Below are positions 36,553-47,065 of a DNA stretch of 64,000 bases, piece after piece. Position numbers and translations under genes: made by a program. The stretch is from positions 1 through 64,000 of the forward strand of contig JAHGAU010000019.1 in NCBI GenBank assembly GCA_019925105.1, in the 5' to 3' direction. Source of the stretch: Niebla homalea. Its lineage: Eukaryota > Ascomycota > Lecanoromycetes > Lecanorales > Ramalinaceae. Under the pieces are notes generated by a model. It ran no database searches, was not told the origin of the DNA, and worked only from the letters and a program-made list of their open reading frames with translations. Position 1 is the first letter of the stretch; every line of letters starts with the position of its first letter.

Positions 36553-38620
36553 ATGTCCCAGTCCCACCTCTTAACATCTGACCAATACACCCGCATCAAA
36601 GCTTGGACCCAAGACGTTGCTCCAGCTCCTCCAGCTCCTCCAGCTCCTCCAGCTCCTCCAGCTCCTCCGCCGCCAAATTTGCCAGACTCAACCAACATTC
36701 AGACGACGGCAGTATCCAAGCGTCTGCGTCGCACTCGAGTACCTCTAACACTTACCTCTGCCAACATTAGAAAGCGCAAGTGTGATCATCTGGACCAAGT
36801 AGACAACAAAGCTTCACAGCCGCTCGCTCCAGAAACACTCGAACCTGCACCTACCAATACCAAGGGCCAGAAACGCGGCCTTACCAACAGAAGAGGAAGA
36901 GGCCGAAAAGCACCTGCCCAACCTCGGACCACCGTCGCAACAAGAAGCGCTGTCCCTGACAAGAGAAGAAAAGGCACCATGGCAGACAAGAAGGTTCAAG
37001 AGCCAGCAGACCTCAACGATCGAAGATTCCCAATCCGTGACCGCAAGCCTACTGTTAAAGCACGTGAAGGCTTCGAAGCAGGGCAGCCATCATGGGAAGA
37101 GACCGAAGGCCAATTTGCCCAGTCGAGACCTCCACCGGTCATACCTCAGCCGAGAACGCCCGGTGCTAAATCATATGGCGATCCTACACGGCTCAACCCA
37201 CCTCCACGACTGGTGCCGTCCGATTTTGCCTCTCTTTCCGATGCTGACGACAGAAGCCGACCTTTTCGCTCACCCACCAAGGGCGTCGGTACTCCTTCGA
37301 AAGCCTCAGCCTCAACCTCACCAACCAAAAAAGGCAGAGAGCGCACGATGACGCAGCCAAAAGCTGACAAAAGCCTGACAGCAATCGACCTCAGAACATG
37401 CACTCCGAGCATAGCCATCCTGACCGTCAGGGAAGTGCTCAATCTGTCTCAATTCAGGGGAAAGCTCCCAGAGCCGGTCGATTCCCTGCGCTTGAAGTTG
37501 CAGACACCCACCGCTTTTATTCCCCGAAATTTAATGGCAAGCGACGACCCAATGTACGAATGGTTGACGTCGACTGACTGATTTCCCACAGGCAGGATAT
37601 ACCCAAGAATTCAATACGCCAAACAAGACCCAACGCCTCATCCGAGAATATGACTATCAGGACGCTTTTGCCCAGAACCCCGAGTATGCCAACATGCTTC
37701 AGAAAGTAGCTAAGCGTGTCCTCAAAGACGCCACATTCAACGATAGAGTCAAGGCGCATGAGAGGCAATGGTCTTCAACCACGATTACTTTCCTCATCAA
37801 TGCCCTGATGATGGATTATCAGGACAGCACTCAGTTCCTAAATCTGTACGTCGTACAGGAAATCACCTCTTTATTTGTCCCGCTGATCTGTTCGCAGCGA
37901 GAGCTGTGCCATCCTCCCAGTTGAGCTCCGCCCTCTCCGCAAGAATGGAGCGCCAATCTATACTGCTGATGTCGAGAGCAATCCTGCGAGTCAGGCTACA
38001 GACGAGTCTACTGCCGACTCCAAGACTTCCAAGATGATTGACCTGGCCGTGGGGCTCACCTTTTCCGACGACGAGCAATTTATCATCGATGACTGGCTCG
38101 ATCCCCTCCATGATGGCAAGAAATCCCTCAATCAAACATTGTCCTACCCCCGATATGTCCCTCTTTTCCTGGATGTTGAACTCAAGAAGTCCGAGTCGGA
38201 CCGAGAAGCCGAGGTTCAACTCGGCGTCTGGCAGGCCGCCGGTTTCACCAAACGATCGATCCATGGCTGGAATAAAGAACTGATGCCCATGCTCGGCATC
38301 TGTATCAATGGGCACCTGTGGAAATACTACATCACCTTTCCCACCGGCCCCGAACGTGATGCCAGGGTGGTAAGCCCTCCCGTCGTCTTTCTCAAAACCT
38401 GCTGTCTGCAGCTACTGATGACCATTCTTTGTAGATCATGATGGACGCAGGCAGTATGGGACACACCCGCGACATTTTCGGGGTCTGGGAAATCATGTAC
38501 AAGCTCGACCTGATACTGCAATGGGGCACTACCGAGTACAAGGAGTGGTTCAACCGGATGGTGATAGGCCAGGCGCGAGCAGAGATCCAAAGACGCCACG
38601 ACATCTCAGCCCTCGACTAA
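36553..38620 (+). CDS. PD-(D/E)XK nuclease-like protein, PDDEXK_12 type
   Basis: Model: exons 36553-37536, 37592-37845, 37898-38369, 38435-38620; 631 residues. Introns 2 (GTACGT...TTCGCAG, 52 nt) and 3 (GTAAGC...TTTGTAG, 65 nt) are canonical. Intron 1 is best read as a 55-nt GC-AG intron (GCAAGC donor, CTGAC, CCACAG), because no GT donor preserves frame sensibly. Start ATG has A at -3; an earlier in-frame TTG is ignored. The N-terminal half is disordered: an Ala-Pro-Pro repeat (about 23-38), then Arg/Lys-rich segments. The C-terminal half has the nuclease fold: Asp461 in IDLAVGLTF, then LFLDVELKKSE (Glu507, Lys509) and EAEVQLGVWQAAGF (Gln520). The catalytic set is complete. Such proteins are multicopy in many fungi and of unproven function. 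Same strand as the DUF7924-type gene. Confidence 0.82.
36618..36668 (+). repeat. CCAGCTCCT 9-bp coding microsatellite
   Basis: About five perfect tandem copies of CCAGCTCCT inside the first exon, encoding an Ala-Pro-Pro repeat. In-frame, so copy-number change would lengthen the disordered N-terminus without a frameshift. Confidence 0.85.
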
Positions 38621-39470
38621 GGGTACATGCCCACAGCCGCAACCAAACCGAGCGTGCATGAATTATGAGGGGACATCTATCCTTTTTTCAAACAGGCCCG
38701 CATTCTCAGTGGGTCCGGTCCGTACGTGCATGATTTTACGAGAAGATGCTTTCTTTTTCAAACGGGCCTGCAATAGCAATACCTCAGACTCTCGGCCAGT
38801 GAAACAGCGTGCATACCAGATCTTCCAGGCTGCTTAAGATGCTACCGTCAACCGCCTGAGCTTTAGAGCATCTTTACTATCAGCTTGAGCCGTCATTAGA
38901 GACGAGCCGAGACACTTAAATAGCACGTGCATATGATTATATCACCTGACCCTCCGTCTCAATATACCTTAGCAGTTCTTACAGATAGACATCTGCTTCT
39001 TCATGCATCTCATATGGATACATCCATAGATTACCCAATCCGCTGTTATCCATCTTTTATTTGCTTTCTCTCCCGTATATATTATATACCCATAAAGCCT
39101 CCAAGTCCTCGTCTATAGATATACCGTCTCCAACTTCCTTTCCGCACGAATTATTTACTATGCGTTCGACGGACCCAGTACGTATACTGTTCAGCTCGTA
39201 AATAACAGGTATACCAGATCTTTTAACCTATTTAAAATGCTAAAATTAATCGCTTAAGCTCCAAAGTATATTTTAACGTTCTCTCCCGCGTATATTAAGA
39301 TAAAAGCCGTACTTAGAATAAGATTTTAAGCGTATATATTAATCGAAAGAATAACTATAAAGAGTAAAAGTATAAATATTAATTAAAAACCCTTTTTAAG
39401 TATTAATATATATACGTTAAGTTACTTTACCGCTTATAATTAATAACCGGGATAAATAATTTAAGTAATT
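38621..39470. other. Transition from gene island to RIPed DNA
   Basis: From about 38640 normal sequence holds imperfect internal repeats (TTTTTCAAACAGGCCCGCA near 38685 and a variant near 38752). AT bias rises after about 38930 and is strong by 39230. A 73-bp segment at 38803-38876 reappears at 39203-39275 with mostly C-to-T and G-to-A differences. No gene; the 63-codon frame at 38927 is not supported. Confidence 0.6.
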
Positions 39471-39498
39471 CATTTATATATGAGAAAATACCCTAAAA

Positions 39499-41150
39499 AT
39501 GGCGACGAACAACGGGACCCTAAAGGTCAGAAACGATGTACGCGTATATAGTTTAAGTAACAATAAAGATAATACTTTAAATATGATAAGCGGAAGCGGA
39601 ATAATAAGGATAAAAAAGGAGGAAGGGTAAGCGGCTTAAGTTAATAGGAATAATAATAAATTATATAAATAACGCGATAAATACGAGATAAAAAGGCCTT
39701 AAATTAAATAAAGAGTTTATAATTAATAAGATACGCGTAAAAAAACGCGTATAATACGTAAAGGTATTATTATAAAAAATAATAAATAAAGGGCGGAGGG
39801 GACGAGGACAGTACGCGGGGACGGATAAAGGATAAACGGAGGCGTAAAAAACTTTATTAAATATATATAAATTAAAAGAAAGTTAAATAAAAATAAAGAG
39901 ATATTAAATAAATAAAAATAAGTTATAAAAAAAAATAATTACCGGATATATAAAAAAAAAATAAAAAAGGAGGAAATAATAAGGGCATTAAAAGGCCTCT
40001 TTATAATTATATAGAAAAATATTACGTTAAAAATTTAATTAATACTATAAATCGGGCTATAGGGAATAAAAGACTTTTACGTAAAAGTAGGGAGAAATTT
40101 AAGGGAATTGGAGAAACTACGTAAAACTTAAGGGATAATAATAAAAACGTTAATAAACGGAGGCGAAAGGAAATAAAAAGGATACGTATAAAATAAGGGA
40201 ATAATAAGGGAAACTTTAAAGAAAAAAACGGGGATAAACTGGGTAATAAAAGCCATAAAAACGGTGCCGGTATTAACGGTAAAGGAGGTAAGGATAGGGG
40301 AGAAAACGGCAGCGTTAAAAAAGGTAAAAATAATAATTATATAATTATTAAATAAAAAAAAGAAAAGTATAATGGCGAAAATAAACCTATTATAATTAAT
40401 AAAAACGTTTAAGGTAATAAGAAAGTTATTAATAAAATAAATTATTATAATATATAAACTATAAAGCGGGGATATTTTCCTTAATATAACCTTATTAAAG
40501 GTAAAAAAAGGGTTAAAAAAGTTAAAAAGATAAATTAATAAAAAGGGATATAAAATAATAAAAGTATTAAGGCAATCCTTTATTATCGTGGTAAACGGGA
40601 TATACTTAATAAAATTTACGGGGGAAGAAAAAAAAGTTATTTTAAGGCAGATAAAAAAGGAGAATACGGTTTTCTACCCTGGGTTAAAGATCGTTAATTA
40701 TAGCCTCCCCGTTATAATAAAAAGGTTAAACGCCTTTAATTATATAAAGAAATATTTTACGGTTATCTTAAGTATAACGTTAATAAAAATATATAACGAT
40801 ATCCTTAATAAAAAGGTAATAAAAGGTAGGTCTTTTAAGTTAATAAAACCTTAAGACCGGGTAATAGATATTTATTAATACTTTAAATATTAAGGGTATA
40901 AATATATTACTATAAGGTGCCTTAATAATATAAAGTATATAATATATGCCGAAGGGCATAATACGTATAAATACGTTAACTTAATAATAAAGGGCTTAAT
41001 AAAGAACGCGTTAAAATACGCGGCGTATAATAATAATGGTTACTTAACGTGGAACTTACGGTATATAATAAAAGCGAAAGAAACTTAACGTAAAGAAATT
41101 AAAATAACGGTTAAAATTTAGCGTTATAATTTATATAAATTTAAACCGGT
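39499..41150 (+). pseudogene. LINE ORF1 (gag-like, CCHC knuckles), decayed
   Basis: Begins with ATG GCG ACG AAC AAC GGG ACC, the start shared by all family members here. 40588-40854 is still open (88 codons; VNGIYLIKFTGEEKKVILRQ...) and belongs to the RNA-binding part of ORF1. It is followed at about 40865-41060 by the zinc-knuckle region, readable as YFKYQGYKYITIRC and YAEGHNTYKY: the CX2CX4HX4C pattern with most Cys turned to Tyr, as RIP of TGC predicts. The expected product would coat LINE RNA. The ORF end is uncertain because of stops. Confidence 0.75.
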
Positions 41151-41199
41151 AAAGTAATTAAAGACGGTCTTAAAACGTAAATAGAGCTTATTAAATAAA

Positions 41200-44100
41200 G
41201 AAAAGTAAAACGTAATAACCAATAACGCGAAAAAAAGGAAGCTTATAATAATATTAACCCTTAAAGCCGGCCGCCCGACCAGGATTATTATCGTAATAAA
41301 AAGATTAGGATAAATAACGTTTAACCTTAAAGAGAAACCGTTTATATAAATAAAAGTCAATGAAAAAAGCCCGATAGACGTTAATATTTAATATATTTAC
41401 GCTTTTAAGGGTAATATAATATAATATATATAAAGAAGTAATTAAAGTTATAATATTGATATTTAGATTTAAAAAAATAAAGGATATCGATATTATAGCG
41501 ATATAAAAGCCGCTATATAATCCGTATATTTACTTTTCGATTAACCCGGGAGATGGTTTTTACTTGGCCTTTAAGGGTAATAAAATAACGTAAATATACT
41601 TTTTTATTAATAAGAAATTAAATATAAATAGTTAAAACGTTATTTATTATAAAGGGAACCTATATATACTCCGGATCGTATAAAAGGGGGATATTAAGGG
41701 TACTTTAAATATTTATAATATATATAATCCGTTATCGGTTAATAAAAAGGAACCCTTTACGATCCCGTTACTTAAGGATATTATAACCGTACCCAATAAG
41801 TACCTCCTAATAAGGGACTTTAATCTTTATTACGTTTAATAAAACGAAGACGATTATATAATTAATTATACTGAATTTAAAAAGTTATTAATAATTATTA
41901 TATAATTTAATTTCACATTATTAACGTTAAAAAAAACTATTATATAAAAAAGCCGTAAACTTAAGATTATAATTAACTTAATATTTAACTCGGAAAATAT
42001 TATTAACTTAATTATAATATATAGACCTTAAGAAGATTTAAAATACGGTTCAGATTACGTCCTGATATAAATAACCTTAAATTAATTTATCGACGTAATT
42101 CCGTTTTTACCGTTTAAATAAGCATAAAAAACAATTAAAGAAGCTAAAGTATTAATAAAAATAGTAAAAATAATATTTTAATTAACGGAGCGTCCTTAAC
42201 TTAATAATAAAGAATAAATCAACCGTTTTATAAAGCGGGTAATAAAGGCTTTAAATGAAGTAATTAACGTTATAATCTTAATAATAAAATTATTTTAAAA
42301 AGTTAAAATTTATTAAAATAAAAAATATATAAAAACGATTATAAAGGTAAAAGCGCTTATAAAATAAATTATTAAATATAAAAACCGGGAGACGCTTTAA
42401 CGGCTAAAAAAAGCTTAAAAGGAAAAAGAAAAAATTATCCGGAAGGTTAAGTAAATATATTTCCGGGCTATAATATATAATTCGGCGGTTTCCCCTTATA
42501 ATATTTAAAAGTTAATAAAATATAATAAAGAATAAAATGGGAAACTTAAATTTATCCTTAAATTTTTACCCTTAAAAAGATCAGATGGTATAATAATGAA
42601 TACCTTTAACGGTAAAATTAAAACTCTTAAAGGGGCGTTCTTTCCCTTGTTATCGGAAGTTAACTTAATAAATATTAACGGTATAATATATTTTAAATTA
42701 ATAATAATAAGTAAAATAATAATCCAGAAAATAATAATTAAAATGATTAATAAATTAAAAAAGGATAAGGCCTTTAAATTTAATAATATATTAAATAAGT
42801 TCTTATTTATAATAATATTATTATTTAAAGAGGTCTTTATTTATTTATTTTAAGTTTACCTTAATATAGGATATTACCTTTATAAATTTAAAAAAATTAA
42901 AATAATTATCCTTAAGAAGCCGGTTAAGTTAGATTATTTAGAAATAAAGTTATATAAACCTATAGTACTCCTTTATACGTTAAAGAAGGCTTTAAAAATA
43001 ATAATCGTGAAGATCTTAAGTAACTACGTAAAAAGGTATAAATTGTTCCCCGATTAATAAATAAAAGTAAGAAAAGAATAATTAATAAAGATAATTCTTA
43101 AAGGCTTAATCGATAACGTATATATAATATAAAGTTATAAGAAAAAATACGTTATAAGTCTTTTTTCCTTAAATATTATAAAGGCGTTTAATAAAATAAA
43201 TTATTAAAGGTTATTATATAATTTACGGAAAAAAAAGGTTTTATTTTTCTTTATAAATTAAATAAAAAGTTTCTTAAGTAATTAAGCGACGTTAATTAAC
43301 TTAAAATAAAAGATAAGTATAATAAAGCCCGCGATAATAGGGATTCCCTAAAGGTTATTTATTTTTTTAATCTTATTCTTATTCTTTAATAACCCGTTTA
43401 TTAAAGACTTAATAAAATTAAAATAAAAGGTTTAAATAAAAGACTTTATTAACGATATTTACTTTTTAACTTATAATACGTTTACTTATATAAATTATTT
43501 AAAGTTAAAATAGGTTTATAAAGTCTACTTATAATAAATAAAGATATATAAAACTTAATTTATTTTATATAAGTATAAGCTTATTTATATAATAAAAAGC
43601 TTAAAATTATATAATATAATAATTATAATAAACTTAAATAATATAACGGTAAAACCGGAAGTTAATATTAAGGTACTCGGTTTATAAGTCGATAAGAAAT
43701 TAAATTAAAAGGATTATATAAAAAAGGTCCAGAAAAAAATAATTTTATAGGAAAAGGACCTTATTTATTTTACGGCGTTAATATAAAGAGCTATTTTATA
43801 GAAGGTTAAAACCGTTTATTAAGCGGTTATAAAGCTTATAATAACGTACGTAATAATTATTTAATACGTACTTAAAGGTACGTTTAAATATAAGAAAAAG
43901 CCCGTCTGGCAACTATAAAAGGTTTAAAACCGATACTTAAGAATAATAAGTAAAGTATATAAAGTGACTTTTATCTTAATATTAAAATCCGAGGTTTTTA
44001 TACTATTAATAAAGTTAATTTTAAATTAAATAATCACTTAAACGAGGCTTAAAAGGGGTATAAACTTAGTTATATTAATAAGAAACGAACGTATTCGTTA

Positions 44101-44990
44101 AAATTATAAGAGGCCTTAAATAAGAAAGCGTAAAAAGGCGGTATTTACCCCCCTTACAGAAGTTAAACTAGAGTAAGTTAAAAAAAAGGTTAACTTAACT
44201 TACGTTTAAAAAGTTAACATAAGAATATATAAATTCTTATTTAAAGTAAAAGCGGCGGAGGAAAAAAAAGCTATAAAAGTAAAATTAACGGCGATTACCT
44301 TATAGATTATAAAGAAATAAATAAAGCGTTAACGTAAATATAAAAAATTAATCCCTTAAGGGCGACGGTACTTAACGTTAAATAATAATAAGGTTATTAA
44401 TAAGTATTTCCGGCGTTATAAGATTATAAGGAAAAACGATAACGTATTAATAATTTAACTCCGGATAAATAAAAACGGCTTAATTTATTTCTTTTTTATT
44501 ATATACGCTGGTAACCGGATTAACGTTAATTATAAGTATAAATAATAAAAGTAAAACGCTATATACGTATTAATCTTTTATTTATTATTTAAAGAGCTTA
44601 AATTAAGATTAATTAAAAAAGTAAGGATTAATAATTATTGTTAAATATTTATTAATAAAAAGGATATTAAAACGGTTATTAAATTTATAATAATTACGGG
44701 CTTATTATTATAGTTCGGCTTAATTAAGGAAATAAAAAAAGTAATCGAAGATTTAATTAAGAAACCTCGCCGTTAACCCGGGGGTAAAAAGTAACGGCGG
44801 GAAAACTATACTTAATAGGGGGTTAAAAGGGCTATAAATATTAAGGTAGCGTAAAAAGTAATACTATATTGGTTAATAAAATTATATAAATAAAATAATA
44901 ATAATATACGTATTAATAAGGATATTTAATAGTATAATCGGAATTCTGAAATTTTAATATTAAATAAATCTGTAAGGTAACGGAAAAGCA
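41200..44990 (+). pseudogene. LINE ORF2 (endonuclease-reverse transcriptase), decayed
   Basis: Endonuclease remnants: DIDIIAI-stop-KP near 41480-41515 (family: DILAIQEP, with Q to stop and E to K), GTLNIYNIYNPL near 41700 and LLIRDFNLYY near 41805-41840 (family: LLGDFNLHHP). Reverse transcriptase: KPIVLLYTLKKALKIII near 42960-43010, SLFSLNIIKAFNKINY near 43160-43205 (D to N) and GLINDIYFLTYN near 43440-43475 in place of the (Y/V)DD motif. The C-terminal part near 44480-44720 includes FKELRLRLIKKV. This enzyme would nick target DNA and copy LINE RNA. Frame changes between motifs show indels besides RIP. Confidence 0.78.
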
Positions 44991-45272
44991 ATAAGTTTAA
45001 AAGTAACCCTTAAATGGATTTAGTTATAATATTATGGGTTTTCTTAAAAAAGGTATATAAATAAATTCTTACTCTTTAAACGGCTATAAATGCTCTTAGC
45101 CCTTAAGACGTAAATAAAGGCTAGATGGATACCGGTTTTTATTCTTAATATTATAGATATCGGGTTTTTTACGGTTATTAATAAGGTTAAATGGCCGAGT
45201 ATTAGGGAATGCCGGAATTAGCTTAGCTAGATCCGTAGTATAAATCAATCAATCAATCAATCATTTATATAT

Positions 45273-45491
45273 TATTACCGTAATATTTATAATTTATTTA
45301 TTAAATATATTACTTAATAGTCTTCATAAGTTAATATACTTATAATATTACCCCCTTTTTTTCCTGAATATTAACCGTAATATATAAATATATAATTACC
45401 TTTATAAGAGTTAAGGAATTTAGGTAAAATAATATCATTATAAGTAACGAGAAAAGAAAACGTAAAATCATAAAAACTGAAAGGATTAATA
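45273..45491. other. Spacer between two LINEs
   Basis: About 220 bp of AT-rich DNA, not homologous by eye to the LINEs. It retains somewhat more CA/TG near 45400-45480. No feature seen. It is probably a piece of the original locus between independent insertions. Confidence 0.5.
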
Positions 45492-47065
45492 TTGATTAAT
45501 TAATTGATTTATACTACGGATCTAGCTAAGTTAATTCCGGCGTTCCTTAATACGCGGCCTTTTAACCTTATTAATAACCGTAAAAACCTGATACTTATAA
45601 CGTTAAGGTAAAAACCGCTATTTATTAAGCTTTTACCCTTTATCCCTTAAGGTAAAGGATATTAATAACCGTTTAAAAAGTAATAATCTATTTATATATT
45701 TCTTATATTTTAACTTCCTTAAGAAAATTTATAATATTATAATTATATCCTTATTGGGGTTATTTTTAAACTTATTACTTTTCCGCTTCTTTATATATTT
45801 ATATTGCTTTAACCTTATATAATACCTTTAAATATCCTTATTAATATTTATATACTTAATATATATTCCTTTTATATTATTATTACCGTTAACTTCTTTA
45901 AAGACTTTTAATAAATATTTATTATTATATCTTTATAATTATAAAAGATGTTTTCCGGTTTATATAATTAATATAATCGGTTTCCGCTTCTTTTTTTCTT
46001 CCTTAATTAATAACGGGCTTTTTCCGTAAGGTTTTTAATAATTTTATTTATTTCTATAGTAAAATTAAATTATAATAATAATCCGGTAAATATTATAAAC
46101 TTAATAATTACCCGGATACTTCGTTTTATAAATAATATTTAACGGTAATTATAAATATTAACTTTTACGATAAATTTTAAATTTAATTTCCGTAAATAAA
46201 AAATAAAAAATAAAAAATAAGGACGTATATAACGTTTTACTTTCTTTATTTATATTTATATTTAACGTTTATTTAATTTCCGGTGTGTATAATAAATAGG
46301 AAATAAATTCAATTATTTTTACTTATTTAAATTTAAATCATTAATATATTATTACTTTTCCTTATAATATTATAGTAACGGAGATACTTATTAATAATCT
46401 TTTTATTATTAAAAGTTAAATAATAATAATTTTAAAGTATAAAATCTTTATACTTTTATTAAAGTTTAATTTATTTTATTATAATTTATAAAGTAATCGT
46501 TATAGCTTTTATTCTTTAAATCCTTTTAATTTTAATCTTTCTTACGTTTAACGGGAGTTTATATACGTTTAAATCAGCCTCCGGGATATTAATAAAGTTA
46601 ATTTCTTTTTTAACTTATTCCTACTTTATCTTAATAAGAAAAGGGATAAATATCCTTAATTTACTCCCTTTAACTTAAGGTTTATTAAGATTTTAACGGA
46701 TTTACCCGTTTCTTATTATTATAGTTAAGGATATATATTTCTTTTACCTTATTCAAACGAATATTTAATTTAATAAAACCTTAATTAATAATATAAAGAT
46801 TTTAAACTTTAATATTAAGATAAAAATTACTTTATAAATATCGTTAATTATTCTTAAATACCGGTTCTCGACTTTCTATAATATTTAAATAAGCTTTTTC
46901 TTATATCCTGGAGTATTTTTAAGTATATATTAAATAATTATAATATATATTATAATTAACTTTGTTACGGCTTAATAAATAGTCCGGGTTTTTTATAATA
47001 TAGCTTTTTATATTAATATAACGAAATAAATAAAGCCTTTTTTTTATAAAATTATATTCTTTTAA
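45492..47065 (-). mobile_element. Host LINE, segment 1 (3' end)
   Basis: Minus strand; 3' tail of GATTAATTAATTGATTT at 45492, then the AGCTAAGTTAATTCCGGCG 3' region shared by all copies, running into ORF2 (C-terminal and RT part) until it is cut at 47065 by a plus-strand LINE. It resumes at 52855. It corresponds to about 53996-55560 of the complete minus copy. Heavily RIPed. Confidence 0.82.

Larger units (their letters stand above)
39482..45261 (+). mobile_element. Full-length Tad1-like LINE (copy 1), RIP-inactivated
   Basis: 5.78 kb non-LTR retrotransposon flanked by an 11-bp target-site duplication, CATTTATATAT, at 39471-39481 and 45262-45272. It has a 17-bp leader, ORF1 from ATG 39499, then ORF2, a 3' region ending in TAGCTAGATCCGTAGTATAAA and a tail of four or more AATC repeats. 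Both ORFs carry many stops and RIP-type substitutions. Tad1/I-clade assignment is based on domain order (CCHC knuckles in ORF1; apurinic-type endonuclease then reverse transcriptase in ORF2) and wording of RT motifs. Inactive. Confidence 0.88.
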
